DNA of 64,000 nt from Aurantimicrobium minutum (GCF_029893825.1 NZ_JARXXV010000001.1:1364001-1428000), one strand, 5' to 3'; positions 48,129 to 57,661 are shown, numbered from the stretch's first letter. Translations and numbers: made by a program. The notes: generated by a model not told the origin, from the letters alone.

Positions 48129-48424
48129 TGGCTACCGCAAAGGCTAAGAAGGCCGAAGAGACTGAGGCAATCGTTCGCGGTTACCGCAAGGTTCGTCGTG
48201 GTTACGTAACCAGCGACAAGATGGACAAGACCATCGTTGTTGAGGTTGAAGACCGCGTGAAGCACCCTCTCTACGGCAAGGTTATTCGCCGCAGCTCGAA
48301 GGTTAAGGCTCACGATGAGCTCAACACCGCCGGCATCGGTGACCTGGTTGTAATCAGCGAGACCCGTCCGCTCAGTGCTTCCAAGCGCTGGCGTCTGGTC
48401 GAGATCGTCGAGAAGGCTAAGTAG
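48128..48424 (+). CDS. rpsQ: 30S ribosomal protein S17
   Basis: Primary 16S rRNA-binding protein, 98 residues. The OB-fold core shows [40 protein letters not shown] and [20 protein letters not shown]. The first 17 residues are a short variable Lys/Glu-rich extension. The gap to rplN is 31 bases. Confidence 0.97.
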   Translation: MATAKAKKAEETEAIVRGYRKVRRGYVTSDKMDKTIVVEVEDRVKHPLYGKVIRRSSKVKAHDELNTAGIGDLVVISETRPLSASKRWRLVEIVEKAK

Positions 48425-48455
48425 GCCACGGCCTGCTTCGTAAAAGGAGTTAGAA

Positions 48456-48824
48456 GTGCTTCAGCAAGAATCACGCGTCAAGGTTGCCGACAACACCGGC
48501 GCCAAGGAGCTGCTCACGATTCGTGTTCTCGGTGGTTCCGGTCGTCGTTACGCCGGTCTCGGTGACGTTATCGTGGCAACCGTTAAGGACGCTATCCCCG
48601 GCGGAAACGTGAAGAAGGGTGACGTCGTTAAGGCTGTCGTCGTTCGCACCGTGAAGTCGACCCGTCGTCCCGACGGTTCATACATTAAGTTCGACGAGAA
48701 CGCAGCTGTCATCCTCAAGACGGATGGTGAGCCCCGCGGTACTCGTATCTTCGGTCCTGTCGGTCGCGAACTCCGCGACAAGAAGTTCATGAAGATCGTT
48801 TCATTGGCACCGGAGGTTATCTAG
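48456..48824 (+). CDS. rplN: 50S ribosomal protein L14
   Basis: Large-subunit interface protein, 122 residues. The GTG start 48456 is preceded by AAGGAG. Typical segments are [18 protein letters not shown], the [18 protein letters not shown] loop and [20 protein letters not shown]. First gene of the spc operon. Confidence 0.98.
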   Translation: MLQQESRVKVADNTGAKELLTIRVLGGSGRRYAGLGDVIVATVKDAIPGGNVKKGDVVKAVVVRTVKSTRRPDGSYIKFDENAAVILKTDGEPRGTRIFGPVGRELRDKKFMKIVSLAPEVI

Positions 48825-48826
48825 TC

Positions 48827-49186
48827 ATGGCGAACATCAAGAAGGGTGACCTAGTACAGGTCATCACTGGTCGCACCCAGGCTCGCGGCGGAGACCGTGG
48901 CAAGCAGGGCAAGGTAATTGAGGTTCTCACCGAGCGCAACCGCGTCATCGTTGAGGGTGTCAACTACATCACCAAGCACACTCGCGTTGGCCAGACCGAC
49001 CGTGGTGCAAAGACCGGTGGTATCGAGACCGTTGAGGCTCCGATCCACATTTCCAACGTGGCAGTTGTTGACCCCTCGACCAAGAAGCCAACCCGTGTTG
49101 GTCACCGCGTCGAGACCGTCACCAAGAACGGCGTGAGCAAGACTGTTCGCGTTCGTTACGCCAAGAAGTCAGGTAAGGACCTGTAA
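48827..49186 (+). CDS. rplX: 50S ribosomal protein L24
   Basis: Assembly-initiating protein of the large subunit, 119 residues. The KOW motif appears as [12 protein letters not shown] and [20 protein letters not shown]. The rest reads [19 protein letters not shown]. Its stop overlaps the ATG of rplE by one base. Confidence 0.98.
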   Translation: MANIKKGDLVQVITGRTQARGGDRGKQGKVIEVLTERNRVIVEGVNYITKHTRVGQTDRGAKTGGIETVEAPIHISNVAVVDPSTKKPTRVGHRVETVTKNGVSKTVRVRYAKKSGKDL

Positions 49187-49773
49187 TGACTAACACCGCA
49201 GTTGCTGGCAAAATCCAGCCACGTCTCAAGGGTAAGTACAAGGACGAGATTCAGAAGGCACTTGCTACTGAACTCGGTCTGAAGAACGTGCACGAGATCC
49301 CAACCCTCACCAAGATCGTGGTGAACATGGGTGTTGGTGAAGCAGCCAAGGATGGCAAGCTCATCGACTTCGCTGTCGCTGACCTCACCGCTATCACTGG
49401 CCAGAAGCCTTCGGTTACCAAGGCTCGCAAGTCAATCGCACAGTTCAAGCTGCGTGAAGGACAGCCCATTGGTGCACACGTTACCCTCCGTGGTGACCGC
49501 ATGTGGGAGTTCCTGGACCGCCTCTTGGCACTGGCCCTTCCTCGTATCCGCGACTTCCGTGGTCTTTCTGACCGCCAGTTCGACGGAAACGGAAACTACA
49601 CCTTTGGTCTCACCGAGCAGACAATGTTCCACGAGATCAACCAGGACAAGATCGACCGTCCTCGCGGTATGGACATCACTGTTGTGACTACTGCCAAGAA
49701 CGACGACCAGGGTCGCGCACTGCTGAAGGCATTGGGCTTCCCCTTCAAGTCGGTAGAGACCTCTACCAACTAA
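49186..49773 (+). CDS. rplE: 50S ribosomal protein L5
   Basis: 5S-rRNA-binding protein, 195 residues. Visible segments: [40 protein letters not shown] and [20 protein letters not shown]. After it most actinobacteria have rpsN/rpsZ (S14); here only a 60-base gap leads to rpsH, so S14 must be elsewhere. Confidence 0.98.
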   Translation: MTNTAVAGKIQPRLKGKYKDEIQKALATELGLKNVHEIPTLTKIVVNMGVGEAAKDGKLIDFAVADLTAITGQKPSVTKARKSIAQFKLREGQPIGAHVTLRGDRMWEFLDRLLALALPRIRDFRGLSDRQFDGNGNYTFGLTEQTMFHEINQDKIDRPRGMDITVVTTAKNDDQGRALLKALGFPFKSVETSTN

Positions 49774-49833
49774 GCACCACAGGTCGCCGCTCGTGTAACG
49801 GACGGCGAAACCTGGTGAAAAAAGGATAAACAC

Positions 49834-50232
49834 ATGACAATGACAGATCCGGTCGCAGATATGCTGACCAGACTGCGCAACGCGAACTCGGCACACCACG
49901 ACACCGTGTCCATGCCGAACAGCAAGCTCAAGACGGGTATTGCTGAAATCCTCAAGTCTGAGGGTTACATCGCGAGCTGGGAAGTTGCAGACGCACGCGT
50001 CGGCAAGACTCTGACGCTGAACCTCAAGTACAGCGCTGACCGTCACGCTTCCATCGTCGGCATCAAGCGTGTATCGAAGCCTGGTCTTCGCGTATACGCA
50101 AAGTCGACTGAAATCCCCAAGGTCCTCGGTGGCCTCGGTATCGCCATTCTGTCCACCTCTAGCGGTCTTCTCACTGACCGTCAGGCTGAGAAGAAGGGCG
50201 TAGGTGGGGAAGTCCTCGCCTACGTGTGGTAA
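49834..50232 (+). CDS. rpsH: 30S ribosomal protein S8
   Basis: Primary assembly protein of the small subunit, which in E. coli represses the spc operon. The 132 residues contain [40 protein letters not shown] and the end [19 protein letters not shown]-type region. The start has AAGGAT upstream. A 6-base gap separates it from rplF. Confidence 0.98.
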   Translation: MTMTDPVADMLTRLRNANSAHHDTVSMPNSKLKTGIAEILKSEGYIASWEVADARVGKTLTLNLKYSADRHASIVGIKRVSKPGLRVYAKSTEIPKVLGGLGIAILSTSSGLLTDRQAEKKGVGGEVLAYVW

Positions 50233-50238
50233 CCGAGA

Positions 50239-50775
50239 ATGTCACGTATTGGTCGTCTTCCTATTGACATCCCTGGTGGTGTAACCGTGACCATTGAAGG
50301 TCAGAACGTTACCACCAAGGGTCCTAAGGGCGAACTGAAGCTCACCATCTCTTCTCCTATCACTGCTGTGATCGAAGAAAACCAGGTAGTAGTCAGCCGC
50401 CCCGATGACGAGCGCAACTCGCGTTCGCTGCACGGTTTGACCCGTACCCTCATCGCTAACCAGATTGTTGGCGTAACTCAGGGCTACGAAAAGGGTCTCG
50501 AAGTTGTCGGTACCGGTTACCGTGTTGCTTCGAAGGGCGCTGGCGTTGAGTTCGCACTCGGCTACTCGCACCCCATCACCGTGGAGCCTCCTGCAGGCAT
50601 CACCTTCACTGTTGAGGGCAACAACAAGCTCGTAGTGAGCGGTATCGACAAGCAAGCTGTCGGTGAAGTTGCTGCCAACATTCGTAAGCTGCGCAAGCCA
50701 GAGCCTTACAAGGGCAAGGGTGTGCGTTACGCAGGCGAGATCGTTCGCCGCAAGGCTGGAAAGGCTGGTAAGTAG
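50239..50775 (+). CDS. rplF: 50S ribosomal protein L6
   Basis: Large-subunit protein close to the factor-binding centre, 178 residues. It begins [17 protein letters not shown] and has [18 protein letters not shown] and the end [20 protein letters not shown], all conserved. Standard spc-operon neighbours on both sides; rplR starts 2 bases after its stop. Confidence 0.98.
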   Translation: MSRIGRLPIDIPGGVTVTIEGQNVTTKGPKGELKLTISSPITAVIEENQVVVSRPDDERNSRSLHGLTRTLIANQIVGVTQGYEKGLEVVGTGYRVASKGAGVEFALGYSHPITVEPPAGITFTVEGNNKLVVSGIDKQAVGEVAANIRKLRKPEPYKGKGVRYAGEIVRRKAGKAGK

Positions 50776-50777
50776 CC

Positions 50778-51149
50778 ATGGCACTCGGAACCCGAGGAAA
50801 GTCCAAGTCGGCCGCACGCGACCGCCGTCACGCACGTCTTCGCAAGAAGATCGAAGGAACTGCTGCACGTCCACGTCTGGTCGTCACCCGTTCCGCTCGT
50901 CACGTATTCGTTCAGCTCGTCGACGACTCACAGGGTGTCACCGTTGCTTCGGCATCGACCCTCGAGTCAGACATGCGCACGTTCGCTGGCGACAAGACCG
51001 CTAAGGCACGCAAGGTTGGCGAACTCGTCGCTGAGCGCGCAAAGAAGGTCGGAATTGAAGCTGTGGTCTTCGACCGCGGTGGAAACAAGTACGCCGGTCG
51101 CGTTGCCGCGATCGCCGATGGAGCCCGAGAGGGTGGATTGAGCCTGTGA
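50778..51149 (+). CDS. rplR: 50S ribosomal protein L18
   Basis: 5S-rRNA-binding protein, 123 residues. It has [40 protein letters not shown] and [20 protein letters not shown] near the C-terminus, which are diagnostic. The stop overlaps the GTG of rpsE by 4 bases (GTGA). Confidence 0.98.
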   Translation: MALGTRGKSKSAARDRRHARLRKKIEGTAARPRLVVTRSARHVFVQLVDDSQGVTVASASTLESDMRTFAGDKTAKARKVGELVAERAKKVGIEAVVFDRGGNKYAGRVAAIADGAREGGLSL

Positions 51150-51823
51150 GCGAGAACACTGTTAACGAAACTGAAGCTGTTGCAGAAGCAGCAGTGGAGT
51201 CTGCAATCGTAGACACCGCTAACGAGCCTCGTGAGGCTCGCCGCGGTGGCCGTGAGCGCAACCCCAACAAGGATCGCAACCGCGACCGCGACGCTGAGAA
51301 GAGCCAGTTCCTCGAGCGCGTCGTCACCATCAACCGCGTTTCTAAGGTCGTCAAGGGTGGTCGTCGCTTTAGCTTCACCGCACTCGTCGTCGTTGGTGAC
51401 GGTAACGGTATGGTTGGTGTCGGTTACGGCAAGGCTAAGGAAGTACCTCTCGCGATTTCGAAGGGTGTTGAAGAAGCTAAGAAGGCTTTCTTCCGCGTTC
51501 CTCGCTCGGGTAACACCATTCCTCACCCCGTTCAGGGCGAGGCAGCTGCCGGTGTTGTACTCCTTCGTCCCGCTGCTGCTGGTACCGGTGTTATCGCCGG
51601 TGGTCCAGTCCGTGCCGTACTTGAGTGTGCAGGCATCCACGACGTTCTGAGCAAGTCGCTCGGTTCGTCCAACACGATCAACATTGTTCACGCCACCGTG
51701 GAAGCACTGAAGCAGCTCGAAGAGCCTCGCGCAGTTGCAGCACGTCGTGGCCTGGACTTTGACCAGGTTGCTCCTGCTCGCCTCGTGCGCGCAGAAGCTG
51801 AGGCTGCAAAGGCAGGTGCCTAA
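51146..51823 (+). CDS. rpsE: 30S ribosomal protein S5 with charged N-terminal extension
   Basis: Small-subunit protein that affects decoding accuracy. The core (from about residue 50) is normal: [34 protein letters not shown] and [14 protein letters not shown]. The total is 225 residues instead of about 165, because of an acidic then Arg/Asn-rich extension ([14 protein letters not shown], then [14 protein letters not shown]). GTG start 51146 overlaps rplR. Extensions of this kind are known in actinobacterial S5. Confidence 0.97.
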   Translation: MSENTVNETEAVAEAAVESAIVDTANEPREARRGGRERNPNKDRNRDRDAEKSQFLERVVTINRVSKVVKGGRRFSFTALVVVGDGNGMVGVGYGKAKEVPLAISKGVEEAKKAFFRVPRSGNTIPHPVQGEAAAGVVLLRPAAAGTGVIAGGPVRAVLECAGIHDVLSKSLGSSNTINIVHATVEALKQLEEPRAVAARRGLDFDQVAPARLVRAEAEAAKAGA

Positions 51824-52008
51824 TGGCTGCTCGTCTGAAGGTCACACAGATCAAGTCCGTAATTAGCGAAAAGCAGAACCAGCGCGACACTCTTCGTAGC
51901 CTGGGTCTCAAGCGCATTGGCGACATCGTCGTCAAAGAGGACAGCCCCGTAACTCGCGGATACGTTCGCGCCGTGGCTCACCTCGTCAAGGTCGAGGAGA
52001 TTGACTAA
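51823..52008 (+). CDS. rpmD: 50S ribosomal protein L30
   Basis: Small large-subunit protein of 61 residues. It reads [20 protein letters not shown] and [20 protein letters not shown], a full-length L30. The ATG overlaps the rpsE stop, and its own stop overlaps the rplO ATG (TAATG). Confidence 0.97.
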   Translation: MAARLKVTQIKSVISEKQNQRDTLRSLGLKRIGDIVVKEDSPVTRGYVRAVAHLVKVEEID

Positions 52009-52703
52009 TGGCTGAAGAGAAGAAGGATGCCGCTCAGGCTCCCGCAAAGGCTGCTGCCCCCAAGGCTGCCGCTGCTAAGGCACCTGCTGCCAAGTCCGCT
52101 GCACCTAAGGCTGCTGCCGCTAAGGCTCCTGCAGCACCTAAGGCAGCTGCTGAGAAGGCACCAGCTAAGGCTGCTGCTAAGCCCGCTGCTGAAAAGGCTG
52201 AGACCGAAGCTCCCAAGGCAAAGGCTGCAAAGTCTGTTGCTAAAAAGGCTGAAGTTGAGACCCGCGAGCACGTCCTCAAGGTTCACCACCTTCGTCCCGC
52301 ACCTGGTGCGAAGAAGGCTAAGACCCGCGTTGGTCGTGGTGAAGGTTCTAAGGGTAAGACTGCAGGCCGTGGTACCAAGGGAACGAAGGCTCGTTACCAG
52401 GTCAAGATCGGCTTCGAGGGTGGACAGATGCCTCTGCACATGCGCACCCCCAAGCTCCGCGGCTTCAAGAACCCCTTCCGCGTTGAGTACCAGGTTGTTA
52501 ACCTGGACGCTCTCGCCGAGCTTTACCCCAACGGTGGAGATGTCACAGTAGCTGACCTCGTTGCCAAGGGTGCAGTTCGCAAGAACGAGAAGGTCAAGGT
52601 TCTCGGTAACGGCGACATCGCTGTTAAGCTGAACATTGCAGTCGACAAGGTCTCGAGCTCTGCTGAGCAGAAGATCGTCGCCGCAGGTGGTTCAATCAAG
52701 TAA
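52008..52703 (+). CDS. rplO: 50S ribosomal protein L15 with long Ala/Lys-rich N-terminal extension
   Basis: Assembly protein of the large subunit. L15 proper starts near residue 85 ([20 protein letters not shown], then [20 protein letters not shown]) and is complete to the end. The first 80 or so residues are a low-complexity Ala/Lys/Pro extension ([16 protein letters not shown] and [16 protein letters not shown]), histone-H1-like in composition. This makes a 231-residue protein instead of about 145. The ATG 52008 overlaps rpmD, so the extension is translated. Confidence 0.96.
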   Translation: MAEEKKDAAQAPAKAAAPKAAAAKAPAAKSAAPKAAAAKAPAAPKAAAEKAPAKAAAKPAAEKAETEAPKAKAAKSVAKKAEVETREHVLKVHHLRPAPGAKKAKTRVGRGEGSKGKTAGRGTKGTKARYQVKIGFEGGQMPLHMRTPKLRGFKNPFRVEYQVVNLDALAELYPNGGDVTVADLVAKGAVRKNEKVKVLGNGDIAVKLNIAVDKVSSSAEQKIVAAGGSIK

Positions 52704-52733
52704 CCACTCGCTGGTTGCGCAAACGTAGCGTTG

Positions 52734-52757
52734 CTGGCTCCCCTTCGGGGGAGCCAG
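52734..52757 (+). other. UUCG hairpin between rplO and secY
   Basis: CTGGCTCCCC (52734-52743), tetraloop TTCG and GGGGAGCCAG (52748-52757) form a 10-bp stem. It has no T run, so it is more likely an attenuator, processing site or mRNA-stability element separating the ribosomal genes from secY than a full terminator. secY starts 34 bases later. Confidence 0.6.
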
Positions 52758-52791
52758 TGCCCGTTACACCAAAGATTTACAGGAGTCATTT

Positions 52792-54114
52792 GTGATTAGT
52801 GCAGTTGTACGTATTTTCCGTACTCCAGATTTGCGCCGCAAGATTGGCTTCGCGCTGGGCATCGTCGCCCTCTATCGCTTGGGATCGTTCATCCCCAGCC
52901 CCTACGTTGACTTCGGTAACGTGCAGGCATGTTTGAACGCGAACCAGAACACTTCTGGTCTGTATGAGCTCGTCAACCTGTTCTCCGGTGGCGCACTGCT
53001 CCAGTTGAGCATCTTTGCTCTGGGCATCATGCCCTACATCACCGCTTCGATCATTGTGCAGTTGCTGCGCGTGGTCATCCCACACTTTGAGACTCTCCAC
53101 AAGGAAGGTCAGGCTGGCCAGTCCAAGCTGACCCAGTACACCCGCTACCTCACCATTGCGCTCGGTGTTCTGCAGTCCACCACCCTTATTACTGTTGCTC
53201 GTTCCGGCGCACTCTTCGGAACCAACTCAACTCCTGAATGTTCGCAGCTGCTGACCAATGACTCGTGGTATGCAATCCTGCTCATGGTTATCACCATGAC
53301 CGCAGGTACCGGTCTGATCATGTGGATGGCTGAGCTCATCACCGAGAAGGGCATCGGTAACGGTATGTCGTTGCTGATCTTCACCTCGATTGCAGCTCGC
53401 TTCCCTCAGTCCCTCGGAAACGTCTACAGCGCACGCGGTCTGAACACTCTCCTCATCGTCTTGTTGATGGGCTTGCTCGTTATCGTTGCGGTTGTCTTCG
53501 TGGAGCAGTCACAGCGTCGCATCCCCGTTCAGTACGCCAAGCGCGTGGTGGGTCGTCGTACCTACGGTGGCAACAACACCTACATCCCCATCAAGGTCAA
53601 CATGGCCGGTGTGGTTCCCGTGATCTTCGCGTCCTCGCTTCTCTACCTGCCTGCACTGATTGCTCAGTTCAACCAGCCCGCAGCTGGTCAGCAGCCAGCA
53701 GCCTGGGTTACCTGGGTGTCGACCTACCTGGTCAAGAGCGATCAGCCTTCCTACATGATCTTGTTCTTCTTGCTGATTGTGGGCTTCACCTACTTCTACG
53801 TCGCCATCACCTTCAACCCTGAAGAAGTCGCTGACAACATGAAGACCTACGGTGGTTTCATCCCCGGAATTCGTGCCGGTCGCCCCACTGCGGAATACCT
53901 GGACTACGTCCTCACCCGCATTACTTTGCCTGGTTCTATCTACCTCGGCATTATCGCAATCTTGCCTTTGATCGTTCTTGCCCTCGCTGGCGCTAACACC
54001 GACTTCCCGTTTGGCGGAACCTCAATTTTGATTGTTGTGGGTGTTGGGCTGGAGACTGTAAAGCAGATTGATTCTCAGCTGCAGCAGCGGCATTACGAAG
54101 GGCTCTTACGCTAA
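52792..54114 (+). CDS. secY: Preprotein translocase subunit SecY
   Basis: Central channel protein of the Sec translocon, 440 residues with ten membrane spans. Visible parts are FRTPDLRRKIGFALGIVALY at the N-terminus, the plug-region SGGALLQLSIFALGIMPYIT, and GMSLLIFTSIAAR. The start GTG 52792 has CAGGAG upstream. The stop overlaps the adk ATG. Confidence 0.98.
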   Translation: MISAVVRIFRTPDLRRKIGFALGIVALYRLGSFIPSPYVDFGNVQACLNANQNTSGLYELVNLFSGGALLQLSIFALGIMPYITASIIVQLLRVVIPHFETLHKEGQAGQSKLTQYTRYLTIALGVLQSTTLITVARSGALFGTNSTPECSQLLTNDSWYAILLMVITMTAGTGLIMWMAELITEKGIGNGMSLLIFTSIAARFPQSLGNVYSARGLNTLLIVLLMGLLVIVAVVFVEQSQRRIPVQYAKRVVGRRTYGGNNTYIPIKVNMAGVVPVIFASSLLYLPALIAQFNQPAAGQQPAAWVTWVSTYLVKSDQPSYMILFFLLIVGFTYFYVAITFNPEEVADNMKTYGGFIPGIRAGRPTAEYLDYVLTRITLPGSIYLGIIAILPLIVLALAGANTDFPFGGTSILIVVGVGLETVKQIDSQLQQRHYEGLLR

Positions 54115-54701
54115 TGACGGGAACTCGCCTGCTACTTATCGGTCCTCCCGGCGCAGGCAAGGGTACACAGGCAGCAATTCTTGCTGACACGTACTCCATC
54201 CCCGCCATCTCCACTGGAGATATCTTCCGTGCCAACGTGAAGAATGAAACTCCTCTGGGCCTCGAAGTCAAAGCAATCATGGCTCGTGGTGAGTATGTTC
54301 CTGACTCCCTCACCAACGCCATCGTGGAAGACCGCCTACACGAAGCAGATGCAGTCTCTGGCTTCCTCCTTGACGGTTACCCCCGCACCATTGATCAGGT
54401 GAACGAACTTGACCGCATGCTCTCTGCAGATGGCAAGGCACTCGACGCTGTTGTCTTGATCACCGCTGACACCGATGAGGTTGTTGGTCGTCTGCTCAAG
54501 CGCGCAGAAATCGAAGGCCGTGCGGACGACACCGAAGATGTGATTCGTCACCGCATGTCTGTCTATGAAGAGCAGACTGCGCCACTGATCGACACCTACT
54601 CCGCTCGTGGCCTGGTTGTCACCGTGGATGGCCTCGGTGCAGTCGAAGAAGTGACTTCACGCATTGTTGCCGCCTTGGCAGATAAGGGAGTTCAGGCGTA
54701 G
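54114..54701 (+). CDS. adk: Adenylate kinase, short-lid type
   Basis: Interconverts AMP, ADP and ATP. The P-loop is GPPGAGKGTQA at about residues 11-21, followed by ISTGDIFRA and GFLLDGYPRTIDQ. At 195 residues it lacks the zinc-bearing lid of the 214-residue long form, as in other actinobacterial Adk. The ATG overlaps the secY stop by one base. Part of the conserved secY-adk-map set. Confidence 0.97.
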   Translation: MTGTRLLLIGPPGAGKGTQAAILADTYSIPAISTGDIFRANVKNETPLGLEVKAIMARGEYVPDSLTNAIVEDRLHEADAVSGFLLDGYPRTIDQVNELDRMLSADGKALDAVVLITADTDEVVGRLLKRAEIEGRADDTEDVIRHRMSVYEEQTAPLIDTYSARGLVVTVDGLGAVEEVTSRIVAALADKGVQA

Positions 54702-54716
54702 TCCTGACTTCTCCTC

Positions 54717-55562
54717 ATGGGTTTTCGCACCAACATCTATAAGTCCCCAGCTCAGCTGAGGCTGATGGTGGAACCTGGTTTGATTACCGCTGCCGCATTG
54801 GATGCTGCGCGTCCCCTCATTCGTGCGGGTGTTTCCACGCTCGAGATTGATGCAGCAGCAGAGAAGGCAATTCGCGACCGTGGTGGTGAGCCCAACTTCA
54901 TGCTGGTGCCCGGTTACCGTCACACCGTGTGTGCATCCGTGAACGACGAAGTCGTTCACGGTATTCCTGGTGGTCGCATCCTTGAACCTGGTGACATTGT
55001 CTCCATTGATGCTGGTGCTCAATACAAGGAATGGAATGGCGACTCCGCCATTACTGTCGTTGTTCCAGACCCCAGCAGGCCAGAGGTTGTGGCTGAGCGT
55101 GAACAGCTCTCGAAGATTACTGAAGGATCGCTCTGGGCAGGCATTGCCCGCTTGGCTAAGGCCAAGCACCTCAACGAGGTTGGCGATGCCATCCAGGGTT
55201 ACATCGAACTCGAAGGCATGAAGGTCGGACACCGTTACGGCATCCTCACCGATTACATCGGTCACGGCATTGGCCGAGACATGCATGAGGCTCCTCCGGT
55301 GTTTAACTACCGCGTGAAGCAAAAGGGCCCCGAGGTGAAGCCAGGTTTGGTTGTTGCCATTGAGCCCATGGTGGTCACCGGCAAGATCGACACCTATGTT
55401 GCTGAAGACGACTGGACCGTCATCACCGAAGACGGTGGCATGGCTTCACACTGGGAACACTCGGTTGCTGTGCACAAGGATGGCATCTGGGTTCTCACCG
55501 CGCACGACGGTGGGGCAGCAGGGCTGGCACCATTCGGTGTTGTTCCAACGCCCATTGCCTAA
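54717..55562 (+). CDS. map: Methionine aminopeptidase, type I
   Basis: Removes the initiator methionine from new proteins. The 281 residues have the five metal ligands in context: SIDAGAQ and GDSAITVV (aspartates), GHGIGRDMHEAPP (histidine), AIEPMVV (glutamate) and the late TEDGGMASHWEHSV. Actinobacterial genomes usually have infA directly after map; here a different gene intervenes. Confidence 0.97.
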   Translation: MGFRTNIYKSPAQLRLMVEPGLITAAALDAARPLIRAGVSTLEIDAAAEKAIRDRGGEPNFMLVPGYRHTVCASVNDEVVHGIPGGRILEPGDIVSIDAGAQYKEWNGDSAITVVVPDPSRPEVVAEREQLSKITEGSLWAGIARLAKAKHLNEVGDAIQGYIELEGMKVGHRYGILTDYIGHGIGRDMHEAPPVFNYRVKQKGPEVKPGLVVAIEPMVVTGKIDTYVAEDDWTVITEDGGMASHWEHSVAVHKDGIWVLTAHDGGAAGLAPFGVVPTPIA

Positions 55563-55586
55563 ATCAAGAAGCTATATCCTGTATCC

Positions 55587-57218
55587 ATGGGAACGAGCGG
55601 ACCTTCTAGAGTTATCTATGGATTTATGTCCACATTCTCGATTTTCTTTCTTTCACTTTTGGGAATCATCGCCCTGGTCTTATTTCCAGCGGTGAGCTCC
55701 CAAGCAGCTGTCTCCCCAAACGTCGGACCTGCCAGCGGTGGGACAAACGTCACGATTGACGGCATTAAATTTGTCAAAGTTTCTGTCGGCGTCAGGCATG
55801 CTTTAGGCCTCACTTCGCAGGGGACGGTCTATTCCTGGGGATATAACAATTACGGCGAATTAGGAAATGGAACCGCAGTGAGTAGTTCTGTTCCAGTTCA
55901 AGTTAAGGGAATTGGTGGTTCTGGATACTTAACTGGAGTGACGGACATTTCAGCTGGTGGTTGGTTTTCGCTTGCCTTGAGTAATGGTCACTTAGTGAGC
56001 TGGGGCTATAACGGTGATGGGGAATTAGGTATTGCCAGTAACACAAATAGCACCACACCTGTACTAGTAAAGGGCGTTGGGGGTACAGGAGAACTTATTG
56101 GTGTAACAAGTTTTTCTGCCGGATTTGCTCAGGCTTATGCCACAAACGGAACAAATGTTTATGCGTGGGGGACCAATAACTCCGGTCGACTAGGAAATAA
56201 CCAAGACGGAGTTGATTCGAACACTCCGGTGATAGTGCTTGGAGTTGATGGCGTCACGCCGCTGACAAATGTCTCGGTAGTTGTCGCAGGTGCTGCCAGT
56301 GGTTTGGCAATTAGCAACGGAGCAGTATTCGCGTGGGGTGCTAATTATTCAGGAAATCTAGGCGATAACTCGACCACAAATAGAGCCTATGCTGTAGCGG
56401 TTTCTGGACCAGGGGGAACAGGAACTTTGACCGGTATGACGATGCTTGCCGCAGGAGAATCTTTCGGACTCGCTTCATCAGGAACCGCCACATATGCCTG
56501 GGGTGACAACGGATCTGGAGCTCTGGGAAACGGAACTCTGACTAGCAGTCTGTTCCCGGTGCAAGTAGTAGGAATTGGGGGCACCGGTCACTTGACCGGA
56601 GTAACCTCATTAGGAGCCGGCCTCTACCAGTCCCTAGCCCTCACTAATTCTGGGGCAGTTGCATGGGGCAGCAATGTTGCTGGGTCGCTAGGCAATAATT
56701 CAACAACAGCGAGCAGCTACCCAGTGCGAATTCTTGGCCTGGGAGGTCAGGGATTTCTAACTACTGCTTCGAGCATTGATGGTGGTGAATACTATTCGAT
56801 GGCGGCAACACCTTCCGGAATGCTGGGTTGGGGTCAGAGTTCATCAACGCTCATCGGTGACGGTGGATCAGTTGTAGATTCACTAGTTCCAGTTATTGGT
56901 CCCAATTTTCAGCCAACTTCGGTTCTATTTGGCACGGCATCAACCCAATCTGTAACAAATAATTCAGGTATTTGGAATGTGATTAGCCCTGTTGGAGCGC
57001 CAGGAGCAGTAGTTATCCAAGCAACAGCCAATGTTTTTGGAGGCAGTACGGCAGGTGTTCCTGTTTCGACGTCCTGGAACGCTGGAACTTTCACCTACGA
57101 GGCCGCGCTAGCAAATACGGGTTCTCCTAACATGCTTCCATTGGGACTTGCCTCTGCTGGAACGGTTGTGCTTGGTGTTGTATTGCTGATTGCTCTGCGT
57201 CGACAAGGGCGTAAGTAG
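55587..57218 (+). CDS. Cell-surface RCC1-repeat beta-propeller protein with LANTG C-terminal motif
   Basis: A 543-residue secreted protein, visibly AT-richer than its neighbours (55861-55920 has 26 G/C of 60 bases; 55201-55260 in map has 32). An N-terminal hydrophobic signal ends near SSQAA (residue 41). Seven RCC1-type repeats follow (markers SWGYNNYGELGNG, SWGYNGDGELG, AWGTNNSGRLGNN, AWGANYSGNLGDN, AWGDNGSGALGNG, AWGSNVAGSLGNN, GWGQSSSTLIGDG), the number needed for a full propeller. They are flanked by the two halves of a TIG-like domain (GPASGGTNVTIDGIKF near 46-62; PTSVLFGTASTQS to GTFTYE near 440-505). The end has LANTG (508-512), a hydrophobic span and RRQGRK, a sortase-type signal. ATG 55626 is an alternative start. 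Function and ligand unknown. Confidence 0.85.
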   Translation: MGTSGPSRVIYGFMSTFSIFFLSLLGIIALVLFPAVSSQAAVSPNVGPASGGTNVTIDGIKFVKVSVGVRHALGLTSQGTVYSWGYNNYGELGNGTAVSSSVPVQVKGIGGSGYLTGVTDISAGGWFSLALSNGHLVSWGYNGDGELGIASNTNSTTPVLVKGVGGTGELIGVTSFSAGFAQAYATNGTNVYAWGTNNSGRLGNNQDGVDSNTPVIVLGVDGVTPLTNVSVVVAGAASGLAISNGAVFAWGANYSGNLGDNSTTNRAYAVAVSGPGGTGTLTGMTMLAAGESFGLASSGTATYAWGDNGSGALGNGTLTSSLFPVQVVGIGGTGHLTGVTSLGAGLYQSLALTNSGAVAWGSNVAGSLGNNSTTASSYPVRILGLGGQGFLTTASSIDGGEYYSMAATPSGMLGWGQSSSTLIGDGGSVVDSLVPVIGPNFQPTSVLFGTASTQSVTNNSGIWNVISPVGAPGAVVIQATANVFGGSTAGVPVSTSWNAGTFTYEAALANTGSPNMLPLGLASAGTVVLGVVLLIALRRQGRK

Positions 57219-57378
57219 TAAGAGTACGAGGAACTCTTGGCCCAGTCCGAGTTGGATTTCTGAGGGAATATCACATAAGCTTGTATTTTGGTGTCTGTTG
57301 CCATGCCTTTGGCGTGTCGTCAGTAACCATATTGCAACCGCAAGACCAGCAATCCCCAATTAAGCGATTAGTGAGTTT

Positions 57379-57600
57379 ATGGCAAAAAAAGACGGCGTCA
57401 TTGAGATCGAAGGAACGATCACAGAAGCGTTGCCAAATGCCATGTTCCGCGTTGAGCTAACTAACGGACACAAGGTGCTTGCCCACATTTCGGGCAAGAT
57501 GCGTCAGCACTACATCCGAATCCTCCCTGAGGACAAGGTCATCGTAGAGCTGAGTCCGTATGACCTCACTCGCGGACGTATCGTCTACCGCTACAAATAA
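57379..57600 (+). CDS. infA: Translation initiation factor IF-1
   Basis: Small OB-fold factor at the ribosomal A site, 73 residues. It contains [40 protein letters not shown] and ends [12 protein letters not shown], the classical IF-1. It follows the RCC1 gene by 160 bases. That gap has no gene and is AT-rich like the RCC1 gene; no confident promoter was found in it. Confidence 0.98.
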   Translation: MAKKDGVIEIEGTITEALPNAMFRVELTNGHKVLAHISGKMRQHYIRILPEDKVIVELSPYDLTRGRIVYRYK

Positions 57601-57661
57601 GGATTACTGAGAAGTAACGGCCTGTTTACAGGTACGAAGACAGCGAAACTAGGAAATAAAA

